From Bacteroidales bacterium (GTDB lineage Bacteria > Bacteroidota > Bacteroidia > Bacteroidales > F082): a stretch of 64,000 nt of DNA. Location of the stretch: positions 1 to 64,000 of the forward strand of contig JAFUVT010000031.1 of assembly GCA_017477425.1 (NCBI GenBank). The letters are read 5' to 3'. The notes under the pieces were generated by a model. That model had not been told where the DNA came from and ran no database searches. It worked only from the letters and a program-made list of their open reading frames with translations. Made by a program: the position numbers and the translations under genes. Shown one piece after another: positions 32,858 to 41,577 of this stretch. Numbering within the stretch: position 1 is the stretch's first letter; each line of letters begins with the position of its first letter.

Positions 32858-34234
32858 TTATCCCAGTCTCTTGAACTGGCAAGTGAAGTGACGCATCAGC
32901 TCAGCTTCCCAAGTGATTTCGAGGCCGCGCTTGATGGTGTCGCGACGATCATACACGTTCTTCAGTGCAGCGGCAATCACGTCCATGTGGTTGTTGGTGT
33001 ACACACGGCGCGGAATGCAGAGGCGCACGAAGTCGTTGCCGCCGAAGCGGTTCTGGCGCGTGACCGGGTCACGGTCGGCGAGGACGTAACCGATTTCGCA
33101 GGCACGAATGCCGGCTTCGAGATACAGCTCGCAGGTCAGCGTCTGGGCGGGGAACTCTTCCTTCGGGATGTTGGTCAACACCTTGTCGGCATCGACGAAG
33201 ATGGCATGGCCACCAGCGGGACGCTGGTAAGGAATGCCGTACTCGTCGAGTTTGGCAGCGAGGTAGTGGACTTGCTTGATACGGGTCTCAACCATCTCGA
33301 ACTCAATGTTTTCCTTCAGACCGACGGCCAGGGCATCCATGTCACGGCCATTCATACCGCCGTAAGTAAGGAAGCCCTCGAAGGGGATGCAGAACAACTT
33401 GGCGCCTTCGTACCAGTCCTTCTTGTTGGTGGCGATGAAGCCGCCCATGTTGACGAGACCGTCCTTCTTGGCCGACATCGTCATTGAGTCAGCATAGCTG
33501 AACATCTCAAGGGCGATTTCCTTCAAGGTCTTGTCGGCATAGCCTTCTTCGCGCGTCTTGATGAAATAGGCGTTCTCGATGAAGCGGGCGCTGTCGATGT
33601 TGACCGGCACGCCGTATTTGTGGCACAACTCGCAGGTCTCGCGGATGTTCTTCATGCTCACGGGCTGACCGCCGACGGTGTTATTGGTGACGGTAAGGAC
33701 GAAGAACGGCACATTGCCCTTGTTCTCTTGCAGCACCTTTTCGAGCTTCTCGAGGCTGACGTTGCCCTTGAAAGGCACTTCGAGTTGGGTGTCGTAGGCC
33801 TCAGGCACGGTGACGTCGATGGCGAAGGCCTTACGGCTCTCAATGTGACCCTTGGTGGTGTCGAAGTGGGCGTTGCCCGGGACGACATTGCCCGGCTTCA
33901 CCAGATAGCTGAACAGCACATTCTCGGCTGCGCGGCCTTGGTGGGTGGGGATGACGTATTCAAAACCGGTGAGTTCAGTGATGGTGTCCTTCATGTGATA
34001 GAACGAGCGGGCGCCGCCGTAGCTCTCGTCGCCCATCATCATGGCGGCCCATTGACGGTCGCTTTGGGCACCGGTGCCGCTATCGGTCAGCAGGTCGATG
34101 TAGACATAATCGCTCTTCAGCATGAAGACATTCTGGTGGGCTTCGTTGAGCCACTTTTCGCGTTGTTCGCGGGTGGATTTCTTAATGGGTTCAACCATCT
34201 TGATTTTCCACGCTTCTGCAAATGGTAATTCCAT
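32858..34234 (-). CDS. tnaA: Tryptophanase
   Basis: 458 residues, PLP-dependent beta-eliminating lyase that splits tryptophan into indole, pyruvate and ammonia. YIDLLTDSGTGAQSDRQWA, PTHQGRAAEN, NIDSARFIENAYFIK and the PLP lysine in SAKKDG (about 257) are clear. Tryptophanase and tyrosine phenol-lyase are close; the phenol-binding Arg at position 381 of tyrosine phenol-lyase is Ile381 here (RACEIGYVL), which supports tryptophanase. It also closely resembles the Bacteroides tryptophanase by memory of that sequence. The promoter candidate at 34500 gives an unusually long leader of about 260 bases; no TnaC-like leader peptide with Trp was found in it. Confidence 0.9.
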   Translation of the reverse strand: MELPFAEAWKIKMVEPIKKSTREQREKWLNEAHQNVFMLKSDYVYIDLLTDSGTGAQSDRQWAAMMMGDESYGGARSFYHMKDTITELTGFEYVIPTHQGRAAENVLFSYLVKPGNVVPGNAHFDTTKGHIESRKAFAIDVTVPEAYDTQLEVPFKGNVSLEKLEKVLQENKGNVPFFVLTVTNNTVGGQPVSMKNIRETCELCHKYGVPVNIDSARFIENAYFIKTREEGYADKTLKEIALEMFSYADSMTMSAKKDGLVNMGGFIATNKKDWYEGAKLFCIPFEGFLTYGGMNGRDMDALAVGLKENIEFEMVETRIKQVHYLAAKLDEYGIPYQRPAGGHAIFVDADKVLTNIPKEEFPAQTLTCELYLEAGIRACEIGYVLADRDPVTRQNRFGGNDFVRLCIPRRVYTNNHMDVIAAALKNVYDRRDTIKRGLEITWEAELMRHFTCQFKRLG

Positions 34235-34294
34235 AATTGTGAGGTTTTTAATGTATTATTATAATGATTTGATTGTTGTTTTTTGACCTTTTGT

Positions 34295-34382
34295 CGTCAT
34301 TGCGGGCAAAGACCCGAATCTCCCAAGCGAAAGCATCAACATCCCGTGCTTGGGAGATGGCGGATATCCCTCCACCATGACG
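34295..34382. repeat. Nested inverted repeat (CGTCAT...ATGACG with inner CTCCCAAGC/GCTTGGGAG)
   Basis: The inner hairpin 34320-34356 has a nine-base perfect stem; the outer CGTCATTGCGGG and CCACCATGACG pair imperfectly. CGTCATTGCGGGC at the edge is the typical start of dispersed palindromic elements in many bacterial genomes. Confidence 0.6.
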
Positions 34383-34499
34383 GACAAGAAGCACGAGGCA
34401 ACCGCTACTCATTCAGAAACGGTCGCGTTCCTTAACGTTGAGGTAGACCATATTACCAAAGATGTGAGGCATAATGATAGATGCTTCCAAAAAACGCCT

Positions 34500-34507
34500 C
34501 AAAGATA
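34500..34507 (-). promoter_or_regulatory. Candidate promoter -7 element for tnaA
   Basis: TATCTTTG on the minus strand, 266 bases upstream of the start; the repeat element would lie in the leader. Confidence 0.35.
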
Positions 34508-34545
34508 GGAATTATTTTGGAAATGAAATGAGTATTTTGAAGATT

Positions 34546-35127
34546 TTAACAGCCTTCCCGTAAAAAAGCAATAAGCTGTCGCGTGGCATGCCCACGATGG
34601 CTGATGGCGTTCTTGACTTCATGGCCAAGTTCAGCGAAGGTTTGGCTGTAGCCTACAGGCTGAAAAATAGGGTCATAGCCGAAGCCATCGGTGCCACGCT
34701 GCTCCTCGGTGATATGTCCGTCACAGCGGCCCTCGAAGAAATAGGAATTACCGTTCAGGTTCAAGGCAATCACCGTGCGGAAAGCCGCCTTTCGGTTGGT
34801 CTGTCCTTTCATCGCAGCAAGCATCTTGTTTACATTGTCCTGGTAGCTGCAATGCTCACCGGCATAACGCGCCGAGTAAACGCCAGGCGCACCATCCAGG
34901 GCTTCCACCTCTAGTCCCGAGTCGTCGGCAAAACAGTCGACATGATATTTATTGGTGACGAAGTCCGCCTTGATCTTCGCGTTGCCCTGCAGCGTGTCGG
35001 CGTCCTCGATGATTTCCTCATGGCAGCCGATATCGTCGAGGCTCAAGACCTCATAAAGGCCGTCCATGATTTCGCGCATCTCGCGCAATTTGTTCTTATT
35101 GTTGGTGGCGAATACGATTTGTTTCAT
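34546..35127 (-). CDS. rdgB: Non-canonical purine NTP pyrophosphatase (RdgB/HAM1)
   Basis: 193 residues. Hydrolyses ITP, dITP and XTP to keep deaminated purines out of [15 protein letters not shown], the acidic pocket [25 protein letters not shown] and [11 protein letters not shown] are the family motifs. The ATG overlaps the stop codon of ung (ATGA), so the two damage-avoidance genes are coupled. Confidence 0.96.
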   Translation of the reverse strand: MKQIVFATNNKNKLREMREIMDGLYEVLSLDDIGCHEEIIEDADTLQGNAKIKADFVTNKYHVDCFADDSGLEVEALDGAPGVYSARYAGEHCSYQDNVNKMLAAMKGQTNRKAAFRTVIALNLNGNSYFFEGRCDGHITEEQRGTDGFGYDPIFQPVGYSQTFAELGHEVKNAISHRGHATRQLIAFLREGC

Positions 35128-35801
35128 AAGGTCCAATCAATAGGTTCTATTCCGTTTTGTATCAGATAATTGTTCGTCTGCGAAAAATGGTGGCAGCCAA
35201 AGAAGCCGCGGTTGGCTGAGAGTGGTGAGGGGTGCACCGACTTCAGAATCAAGTGTTTGGATGGGTCGATTAAAGCTTGCTTCGCGATGGCATAGTTGCC
35301 CCAAAGGATGAAAACGAGGTGCTCGCGTTGCTCGGAGAGGGTGCGGATGGCTGCATCGGTGAATTGTTCCCAGCCATGTCGTGAGTGCGAGGCTGCCTGC
35401 CCAGCGCGCACTGTCAGCGAGGCGTTGAGCAGCAGCACCCCTTCCCTCGCCCACTTCTCGAGGTTGCCCGAACGTGCCATGGGCACGCCAAGGTCGTCAT
35501 GCAGTTCCTTGAAAATGTTTTGCAAACTGGGCGGGAAAGGTACACCGTCGGGCACCGAGAACGAAAGTCCATGCGCCTGACCTGGCCCGTGGTACGGGTC
35601 TTGACCCAAGATGACCACTTTCACCTTGTCGAAAGGCGTGAGGTTGAAGGCGTTGAAAATCAGCGGCCCGGGTGGATAAACGGCATATTGTCGCTTCTCG
35701 CTCACCAGGAACGACTTCAAATCCGCGAAATACGGTGCATCGAACTGCGGTTTTAGCACACGATACCATGTTTCATCAATATCGGGTTTCTTTACTTCCA
35801 T
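35124..35801 (-). CDS. ung: Uracil-DNA glycosylase, family 1
   Basis: 225 residues. Water-activating motif [18 protein letters not shown], uracil pocket [11 protein letters not shown] and the leucine-loop [14 protein letters not shown] are intact. Removes uracil from DNA. The ATG at 35801 starts the conserved protein; an upstream in-frame ATG at 35864 would add 21 non-conserved residues and lies beyond the likely promoter (CATCTTTG-type, about 35816). Operon with rdgB. Confidence 0.96.
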   Translation of the reverse strand: MEVKKPDIDETWYRVLKPQFDAPYFADLKSFLVSEKRQYAVYPPGPLIFNAFNLTPFDKVKVVILGQDPYHGPGQAHGLSFSVPDGVPFPPSLQNIFKELHDDLGVPMARSGNLEKWAREGVLLLNASLTVRAGQAASHSRHGWEQFTDAAIRTLSEQREHLVFILWGNYAIAKQALIDPSKHLILKSVHPSPLSANRGFFGCHHFSQTNNYLIQNGIEPIDWTL

Positions 35802-35875
35802 TTTCACAATTTTTCTGCAAAGATGGCAATTTTTTGGAGAAAAATGCGTTTCTTTGCAAATCAAATTTCATCAAG

Positions 35876-36007
35876 ATGAAGAGAAGAATTGCTATCGCAT
35901 TGTTAATCGCCTTTGTATCAGGCATTATCATGACCTCGTGCGGTTCCAGCAAAAGCTGCCCTGCCTACGGCGAATCGCAAAAGTACATCAAGGAGACCCG
36001 TTATTAA
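35876..36007 (+). CDS. Small lipoprotein (43 aa)
   Basis: MKRRIAIALLIAFVSGIIMTSCG: a lipoprotein signal with lipobox MTSC at 19-22, then a 20-residue mature peptide ending ESQKYIKETRY. Small lipoproteins of this kind, with CGSSK..CPAYG, are common and uncharacterised in Bacteroidales. The next gene follows after 21 bases and may be co-transcribed. Confidence 0.75.
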   Translation: MKRRIAIALLIAFVSGIIMTSCGSSKSCPAYGESQKYIKETRY

Positions 36008-36028
36008 TCAGGTTTTGGAGGTAACGTC

Positions 36029-36817
36029 ATGACGGCCTTCAGACAACCTTTACTGCGGTTGCTTTTGTTCACGCTTTTCGGGGCGTGTCCTTTTTTATTG
36101 TCAGCGCAAAACATCGACATCCAAGACGATGACGACAAGCCTTTAGAGGAGCGCATCATATACAGCCATCAAAACACCTACAATATTGGCATCCATTCCC
36201 AAGGCTTTGGGGCAGGATTCAAGCTTGGCCGCATCAAGAACATCAACGTCACGAGCAACTGGGAGGCTGAGGTCGTCTCGTTGCACTCGCTGAAGGAGAT
36301 CAAGACGATGAACCTGTCGCAATACAACAGCAGGCCCTTCGTCTATGGCAAGCTCAACAGCGTGTATGTGTTGCGTTTCGGCTATGGGCAGGAACGGCGC
36401 ATCTTCGGGAAGCCCTATTGGGGCGGCGTCGAAACGCGTTGGACCTACGAGGTGGGGGCCTCGTTGGCACTGCTCAAGCCATATTATTACTATGTGGTCA
36501 CCTACGCGCCGAGCAGCTCTGGCGGGTTCTACGAGACCATCGAGGAGGAGAAATTTGAGCAAGGCATCGACATCTTGGGTCGCGCCTCGTTCGTCAAAGG
36601 CCTTGAGGAGACACGGCCTTCGCCAGGCGTGCACGCCTCGGCGGGACTGAGTTTCGAGATTGGTAAGTCGCGCACACGAGTACAAGCCTTCAACGTCGAC
36701 GTGAAAGCAGAGTTCTTCCCTTTGGGCGTCTCCATCATGGATTCGGAGCGAGGACGCATGTTCTACCTCACTTTCATGTTGTCGTACAACTGGGGCTCGA
36801 GGTTCAACAAGTACTGA
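36029..36817 (+). CDS. Secreted or outer membrane beta-barrel protein of unknown function
   Basis: 262 residues. An N-terminal hydrophobic signal (PLLRLLLFTLFGACPFLLSAQ) precedes an acidic IDIQDDDDKPLEERI segment and then alternating strands (YNIGIHSQGFGAGFKLGR, YVLRFGYGQERRI, EVGASLALLKPYYYYV, LSFEIGKSR) ending YLTFMLSYNWGSRFNKY, as in outer membrane barrels. No enzyme motif is visible. Probably co-expressed with the preceding small lipoprotein. Confidence 0.75.
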   Translation: MTAFRQPLLRLLLFTLFGACPFLLSAQNIDIQDDDDKPLEERIIYSHQNTYNIGIHSQGFGAGFKLGRIKNINVTSNWEAEVVSLHSLKEIKTMNLSQYNSRPFVYGKLNSVYVLRFGYGQERRIFGKPYWGGVETRWTYEVGASLALLKPYYYYVVTYAPSSSGGFYETIEEEKFEQGIDILGRASFVKGLEETRPSPGVHASAGLSFEIGKSRTRVQAFNVDVKAEFFPLGVSIMDSERGRMFYLTFMLSYNWGSRFNKY

Positions 36818-36908
36818 AAAACAAACAACTTAGGCACTCCAGCCCAAGACCCATGAAAAAATCCGAAAAAAAAATCCAAGATTTTTCTTGTGGCATTCAA
36901 AAAAACAT

Positions 36909-36916
36909 TATTTTTG
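36909..36916 (+). promoter_or_regulatory. Promoter -7 element for tRNA-Gln
   Basis: TATTTTTG, 13 bases before the first tRNA base. Confidence 0.65.
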
Positions 36917-36929
36917 CAGCCGATTTCAG

Positions 36930-37002
36930 TGCCCAATGGTGTAATTGGCAACACGACTGACTCTGGATCAGTAAAGTCCAGGTTCGAACCCTGGTTGGGC
37001 AA
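36930..37002 (+). tRNA. glnT: tRNA-Gln (anticodon CTG)
   Basis: TGCCCAA pairs with TTGGGCA in the acceptor stem; the D arm is GTGTAATTGGCAACAC, the anticodon stem ACTGA/TCAGT encloses the loop CTCTGGA with anticodon CTG, and the T arm CCAGGTTCGAACCCTGG has the standard GTTCGAA-type loop. Length is 73 with discriminator A; CCA is not encoded. Confidence 0.95.
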
Positions 37003-37006
37003 CAAG

Positions 37007-37035
37007 AAAAGCCGAGCGTTTCCGTTCGGCTTTTT
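37007..37035. terminator. Terminator after tRNA-Gln
   Basis: AAAAGCCGA-G-CG pairs with CG-T-TCGGCTTTTT, followed by CTTTT; it can also serve udk on the other strand. Confidence 0.88.
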
Positions 37036-37054
37036 CTTTTTATCTGATTGACAA

Positions 37055-37663
37055 TCATTTTCCGAGATGCATACGAATCCGCGAAGCGAGGATATCGACC
37101 ACGACAGGGCTTGAGCCACGTGGCAGGATGATGTCAGCGGTACGCTTAGTGGGTTCGATGAATTGCTGATGCATAGGTTTGACAAAGGTCTGGTAATGAC
37201 GCAACACGTCTTCCCAGGTGCGACCACGCTCGGCAATGTCGCGACGGATGATGCGCATCAGGCGTTCGTCGCCATCAGTATCGACAAACACCTTGATATC
37301 CATGCGCTTACGCAACTCCTCCTGGGTCAGCACCATGATGCCTTCCACAATAATGACCTCAGTGGGGTGCACATAGATGACCTCCTGCGAGCGGGCACAG
37401 GTTACGTATGTGTAGATCGGCATGGGGATGGTCTCGCCCTTTTTCAGGCGGTCGAGGTGGTCGATGAGCAGGTCCCATTCGATGGCATCAGGATGGTCGA
37501 AGTTGATTTGCTTCTTCTCCTCCGGCGACTTATCGCCGTTGTCATAGTAATAAGCGTCTTGCGAAATGACTGATACTGAGTTCTCTGGCAACTGATTGAC
37601 CAGCTCTTTGACGACGGTGGTCTTGCCCGACCCCGACCCGCCTGCGATTCCAATGACTAACAT
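37055..37663 (-). CDS. udk: Uridine kinase
   Basis: 202 residues. Walker A GIAGGSGSGKTT at the N-terminus, SQDAYYYD, NFDHPDAIEWDLL and YVTCARS follow the uridine/cytidine kinase pattern. Phosphorylates uridine and cytidine in salvage, consistent with the nucleoside phosphorylase, tdk and deoxynucleoside kinase elsewhere in the window. Promoter TATCTTTG at 37686-37693. Confidence 0.93.
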   Translation of the reverse strand: MLVIGIAGGSGSGKTTVVKELVNQLPENSVSVISQDAYYYDNGDKSPEEKKQINFDHPDAIEWDLLIDHLDRLKKGETIPMPIYTYVTCARSQEVIYVHPTEVIIVEGIMVLTQEELRKRMDIKVFVDTDGDERLMRIIRRDIAERGRTWEDVLRHYQTFVKPMHQQFIEPTKRTADIILPRGSSPVVVDILASRIRMHLGK

Positions 37664-37685
37664 ATTCTTGTGGTTTTAGATGGCA

Positions 37686-37693
37686 CAAAGATA
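37686..37693 (-). promoter_or_regulatory. Promoter -7 element for udk
   Basis: TATCTTTG on the minus strand, 23 bases before the start codon. Confidence 0.6.
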
Positions 37694-37748
37694 GTGATTT
37701 TGTCTAATTGTTTCGTGTTGAAATGCTTAATTATTGCAAGTTTTTCAG

Positions 37749-37756
37749 TATTTTTG
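37749..37756 (+). promoter_or_regulatory. Promoter -7 element for the FMN-binding lipoprotein
   Basis: TATTTTTG, 22 bases before the ATG at 37778. Confidence 0.55.
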
Positions 37757-37777
37757 CGTGAAATTTAAAAATCAAAA

Positions 37778-38281
37778 ATGATGAACACAATCCAAAGAAT
37801 CGCAGGTAGCGTGGTACTTGCCGCTGTGTTGGGACTCGCAGGCTGCAGCCAAAAAGTGAAATGGCCTGCACTTCCCGTCGAGGAAATCTCGTCCTACTAT
37901 AGCGATGCCGCCAAAACCAAAACCATCGACACGGCTTATTATGAAATCCAGAATGCCCAAGGCGAAAAAATCGGCACAGTGCTGTTCTCCGCGCCTTATT
38001 CCGACAACGTGAAAGGCTTCAACGGACCTACACCTTTATTAATAGCCCTGGATGCTGAAGGCCGCATCAAGAACGTTGCCCTTCTGGAAAACCAAGAGAC
38101 GCCCCGCTTCGCCCAACGCGTTGTGGATGGTGGACTCTATGAGGCATGGAACGGTCTCACTCCCGCCGAAGCCTTAGGGAAGGAAGTGGATGCCGTGAGT
38201 GGCGCCACCTACACCTCCAACGGCGTGAAACAAAGCCTGGCCGTCCGTCTGAAAGCCTACGAAAGACAACTCAAGAAATAA
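37778..38281 (+). CDS. FMN-binding domain lipoprotein
   Basis: 167 residues. Lipobox LAGC near residue 23. The domain resembles the FMN-binding part of RnfG/NqrC: GFNGPTPLLIALDAEGRIKNVALLENQETP and, near the end, DAVSGATYTSNGVKQSL, in which the SGAT/T motif threonine accepts covalent FMN. It would be an extracytoplasmic redox protein. No rnf or nqr genes are adjacent, so its electron partners are unknown. FMN would need a flavin transferase (ApbE), not in the window. Confidence 0.85.
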   Translation: MMNTIQRIAGSVVLAAVLGLAGCSQKVKWPALPVEEISSYYSDAAKTKTIDTAYYEIQNAQGEKIGTVLFSAPYSDNVKGFNGPTPLLIALDAEGRIKNVALLENQETPRFAQRVVDGGLYEAWNGLTPAEALGKEVDAVSGATYTSNGVKQSLAVRLKAYERQLKK

Positions 38282-38346
38282 TCGGATTTTCTTGGTACGG
38301 TTTTTGTATTTTTTCAAGGCATCAAACATTTAAAACTGATTGCCTT

Positions 38347-39018
38347 ATGAAAAAGTACTTGTTATCACTTTGCCTCCTGTTGGCCGTAACCTTCACTGCC
38401 GAGGCACAAATGCGCCCTCCAAGGCCTCACTATCGCCATCCCCAAAAGCGAACCATTGTGAAACCCGCCCCGCGTAAAGCGCCAAGGCCATCTTACAGCC
38501 CGATGGGTGAATTCCACTTTCATGTATTGGCCGACATGGGCATTGGCGACTTCGGTGCCGTCTTCGTTCATGAGATCCCCTACCACTTCACTGTGGGTGG
38601 TTTGGCTGAATACCAAGTGGGGCATATGACCAGCATCGGATTAGGCGCTGAGTATTATTCGAGCTATGGCGAGCATTGCCGTCTTTTCGAGAACATGCAG
38701 GAGACTTACATCCACACGATTCCTGTCTATGCCAATCTCAGATTCACGTTGCCTGACGCCCCCATCAGTCCCTTCATCGAAGGACGAATCGGCTATTCGC
38801 TTCCTGCCGGCGAGGTGACCTGCCTCAACATGGATGGAGTATACCAATACATTTCAACGGGATTGTACACGGGCGGTGCCATTGGCCTCAAAATCTATCG
38901 GACCTACCTCAGCTGTGGCGTTTCGGCCATCGATGTGGTCGACAAGGCCTTAGGCTTCAACGGAGGCCGACAAGACGTTATCACTGACTATTATTTCAGG
39001 GTGTCATTCGCGTTCTGA
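38347..39018 (+). CDS. Outer membrane beta-barrel protein
   Basis: 223 residues. Signal peptide MKKYLLSLCLLLAVTFTAEA, a basic Pro/Arg-rich spacer (RPPRPHYRHPQKRTIVKPAPR, about 23-50), and then a small beta-barrel ending YYFRVSFAF with a terminal Phe, the usual outer membrane assembly signal. The proline-rich spacer may cross or touch the peptidoglycan. Function is unknown. Separated by 65 bases from the FMN lipoprotein and possibly in the same transcript. Confidence 0.78.
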   Translation: MKKYLLSLCLLLAVTFTAEAQMRPPRPHYRHPQKRTIVKPAPRKAPRPSYSPMGEFHFHVLADMGIGDFGAVFVHEIPYHFTVGGLAEYQVGHMTSIGLGAEYYSSYGEHCRLFENMQETYIHTIPVYANLRFTLPDAPISPFIEGRIGYSLPAGEVTCLNMDGVYQYISTGLYTGGAIGLKIYRTYLSCGVSAIDVVDKALGFNGGRQDVITDYYFRVSFAF

Positions 39019-39066
39019 CGAAACGGCCTTGCCTTTTATGTCATTCCGATGGGAATAGGGCGAAAC

Positions 39067-39768
39067 TTATTCCTCGATATCGTCATCGGTTGAAGATGCA
39101 ACCGCACCTTCCAATACAATGACGATTTCGCCTTTTATCTCTTTCTTGGAAAAATGCTCTATAACCTCCGCCAAGGTGCCGCGGGCGTTTTCTTCGTGGA
39201 TTTTGGTCAATTCGCGCGAAACGCTCACTCTCCTTTCGTTGCCACACACCTCGGCCAGTTGCTGCAACGTTTTCAACAGACGGAAAGGCGACTCGTATAA
39301 AATCGTGGTATACGAATAGTCGGCGATTTCCTTCAGTTTGGTTTGGCGACCTTTTTTGTGCGGCAAAAAGCCTTCAAAGATGAACTTCTCGGCAGGCAAT
39401 CCCGAGTTGACCAGTGCAGGCACAAACGCCGTAGGGCCTGGAAGGCATTCCACGTCGATGTCACGCTTCACACACTCGCGTACCAAAAGGAAACCTGGGT
39501 CGGAGATGGCAGGCGTGCCGGCATCGGTAACCAGTGCCAACGTCTCGCCTGCCTCGATGCGGTCGGCGATGCGTTCCACCACCTGATGCTCATTGCGGAT
39601 GTGGAACGCCGTCATCGGCTTGCTGATGTCGAGGTGACGCAGCAGGTTACCCGAAGTGCGGGTGTCCTCGGCAAGGATGCCATCCACCTCCTTCAGGATA
39701 CGGATGGCACGCAAGGTGATGTCCTCCATGTTGCCGATGGGCGTAGGCACAAGATAGAGTTTCGACAT
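39067..39768 (-). CDS. rsmI: 16S rRNA 2'-O-ribose C1402 methyltransferase RsmI
   Basis: 233 residues of the tetrapyrrole methylase fold. LYLVPTPIGNMEDITLRA, AEDTRTS, TDAGTPAISDPG and GPTAFVPALVNSGLP are RsmI signatures. It methylates C1402 in the decoding centre using SAM. The ATG at 39768 matches the family start (MSKLYLVPT); it lies seven bases after the stop codon of the upstream hypothetical gene. Confidence 0.95.
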   Translation of the reverse strand: MSKLYLVPTPIGNMEDITLRAIRILKEVDGILAEDTRTSGNLLRHLDISKPMTAFHIRNEHQVVERIADRIEAGETLALVTDAGTPAISDPGFLLVRECVKRDIDVECLPGPTAFVPALVNSGLPAEKFIFEGFLPHKKGRQTKLKEIADYSYTTILYESPFRLLKTLQQLAEVCGNERRVSVSRELTKIHEENARGTLAEVIEHFSKKEIKGEIVIVLEGAVASSTDDDIEE

Positions 39769-39775
39769 GGTGGGA

Positions 39776-40849
39776 TCAATCAAACTTACGGGTTACCAAT
39801 TCCTTGAGTCGCTGATAGGCTTCGTTGCTGCTGTTCCACTGAAGCTCAATCTTCAACTCGTTGAGATAAATCATCGCGCCATTCAGCGTCTTCAAATCGT
39901 TGAGGTTTTCGATGGACTTGTTGTACTTTTCCATGCTACCGCCAAACAATTCGTTGACAAACAAAAACTTATCATTGATTCCGATGGCCGACCGTAGGTC
40001 ATGAACAGGATTCTGTTTCAATTTGGCGGCCAACGAATGGTCTTCCTGCATCATCTTCTCGCCCAAAGTCTCGGGCGTGGACAACTCAAAACCAGCATCG
40101 TCATTATCAAAGAAATCGGATACACTGTTAGCTTCCGATCTGTCCCAATCGTGCAGTTCGTTCCCTGCGGGCTCATCTTCGACTTGGGGCATCTCCAAAG
40201 GGTTGTCCTTCACCAAGTCGTCGCCATGCACGCGGTCGCGCTCAGGAATTTCGTCTTCGGGAACGGCTTCCATCACGTGGACGACCTTACCATCGGTCGT
40301 CTCCGACACGGCGGCAGGCGCCTGTTCCTTTTCCTGCTCTGGGATATCCTCAAAACGGAAAAAGAACCCAAACTCATCGCCAAACGGTTTTTCCTCTACT
40401 GGGCTCTCCGCAACGGGAGTTTCGGGTTCAACGGGTTGCGGGATGTCTTGAGGCTCGACGGGCAATTCGACAACCGTTGCCTCAACGCTATCGGATGACG
40501 GTTCCTCGATGGGAGCCGTTGGCGTTTCTTCCTCTTGGACAAGCGCTTCCGGCTCTTGACCTGCTTCTTCCTCAGGCTCAACAGGCGTTTCTTCTTGCAT
40601 CATGCCGCCGATGATGCCAGAAAGAGCCTCGGCATCGAATGGCAGGTCCTCGTCAATGGCTTCGCCACCCAAATTGATGCTACACAGTTGGTCGTAGAGG
40701 GTATGCGTGCGATTCATCAGCACGTCCAAATCGAGTAGCTCAAGGGGCTTTTCGTTTCTGATGAGGTAGTTGACTTGTTGATATAACAAACTGATTTCCT
40801 GCTTGATAGAAATCAATTTCTCTTTTTGATTCTCAAATTTGTCGTTCAT
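39776..40849 (-). CDS. Conserved Bacteroidales protein with acidic low-complexity centre
   Basis: 357 residues, no named family recognised. Three parts: an N-terminal helical segment (1-65), an acidic Pro/Glu-rich disordered centre (85-270, with many EEE and PVEP repeats) and a conserved C-terminal helical domain (about 285-357) containing [20 protein letters not shown] and [18 protein letters not shown]. The end domain looks like a protein-interaction module. No signal peptide or membrane helix, so cytoplasmic. Co-transcribed with rsmI. Confidence 0.75.
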   Translation of the reverse strand: MNDKFENQKEKLISIKQEISLLYQQVNYLIRNEKPLELLDLDVLMNRTHTLYDQLCSINLGGEAIDEDLPFDAEALSGIIGGMMQEETPVEPEEEAGQEPEALVQEEETPTAPIEEPSSDSVEATVVELPVEPQDIPQPVEPETPVAESPVEEKPFGDEFGFFFRFEDIPEQEKEQAPAAVSETTDGKVVHVMEAVPEDEIPERDRVHGDDLVKDNPLEMPQVEDEPAGNELHDWDRSEANSVSDFFDNDDAGFELSTPETLGEKMMQEDHSLAAKLKQNPVHDLRSAIGINDKFLFVNELFGGSMEKYNKSIENLNDLKTLNGAMIYLNELKIELQWNSSNEAYQRLKELVTRKFD

Positions 40850-40863
40850 ATAGTTTTTATCTT

Positions 40864-40871
40864 TATTTTTG
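40864..40871 (+). promoter_or_regulatory. Promoter -7 element for tdk
   Basis: TATTTTTG, 71 bases before the ATG at 40942. Confidence 0.45.
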
Positions 40872-40941
40872 CTCTCTAAGCGGTCACGCTTTGCGTCGTA
40901 ATGACGTGGCTAAATTACTAATTTTCTTAATAACTCTACAC

Positions 40942-41577
40942 ATGTTCATCGAAAAAGATTCTCACAACAGGTCACAAGGCTGGATTGAGGTGATTTGCGG
41001 CTCCATGTTTTCGGGCAAGACGGAAGAACTGATCCGTCGCTTGAAACGTGCCAAAATAGCCAAGTTGAAGGTGGAAATTTTCAAGCCAGGAGTGGACACA
41101 CGTTACAGCGACGAGGATGTGGTGTCGCACAACGCAACCGCCTTACATTCCATCCCAGTGGAGAGTGCCAACGAGATTCTTTTCTATGCCACCGATGTCG
41201 ACGTCATCGGCATCGACGAGGCGCAATTCCTTGATGATGAGTTGCCTAACGTGTGTACCCAGTTGGCCAACCAAGGGGTGCGCGTCATCATTGCTGGTCT
41301 CGATATGGACTTCATGGGACAGCCCTTCGGCCCCATGCCCAAGCTGATGGCCATCGCCGAGGACGTCACCAAGGTGCACGCCATCTGCGTGCGCTGTGGC
41401 AGCCAAGCGCAATTCTCGCACCGCACCATCGAGGGTGACAAATTAGTGGTATTGGGAGAAACGGAGAGTTACGAGCCATTATGTCGTGCTTGTTACTTGA
41501 AGGCTCGCAAAGAAAAATCACTTGCCCCGACCTTGGATGACAATCAAGACAGTGTAAATCAAAATCTTGATGTCTAG
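40942..41577 (+). CDS. tdk: Thymidine kinase (type II)
   Basis: 211 residues. Walker [17 protein letters not shown], the catalytic IDEAQFLDD, the lasso region and four zinc-site Cys in CVRC and CRAC. Phosphorylates thymidine in salvage. The C-terminal tail [19 protein letters not shown] is longer than usual, and its last 60 bases are also coding on the other strand for the end of the sugar transferase. Start at ATG 40942, MFIEKDSHN. Confidence 0.95.
   Translation: MFIEKDSHNRSQGWIEVICGSMFSGKTEELIRRLKRAKIAKLKVEIFKPGVDTRYSDEDVVSHNATALHSIPVESANEILFYATDVDVIGIDEAQFLDDELPNVCTQLANQGVRVIIAGLDMDFMGQPFGPMPKLMAIAEDVTKVHAICVRCGSQAQFSHRTIEGDKLVVLGETESYEPLCRACYLKARKEKSLAPTLDDNQDSVNQNLDV

Larger units (their letters stand above)
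34235..34545. other. Non-coding region between tnaA and rdgB with nested inverted repeat
   Basis: 311 bases without a plausible gene. It holds a nested palindromic element (34295-34382) and, at 34500-34507, TATCTTTG on the minus strand as the best tnaA promoter. The rest (34383-34499) shows no recognised signal; no RNA gene was identified. Confidence 0.6.

Noticed and set aside
32858-34234. Tyrosine phenol-lyase
   Set aside because: The diagnostic Arg381 is Ile, and the flanking residues resemble tryptophanase.
36853-36960. Short ORF running from upstream into tRNA-Gln
   Set aside because: It overlaps the tRNA and its promoter and has no homology-like features.
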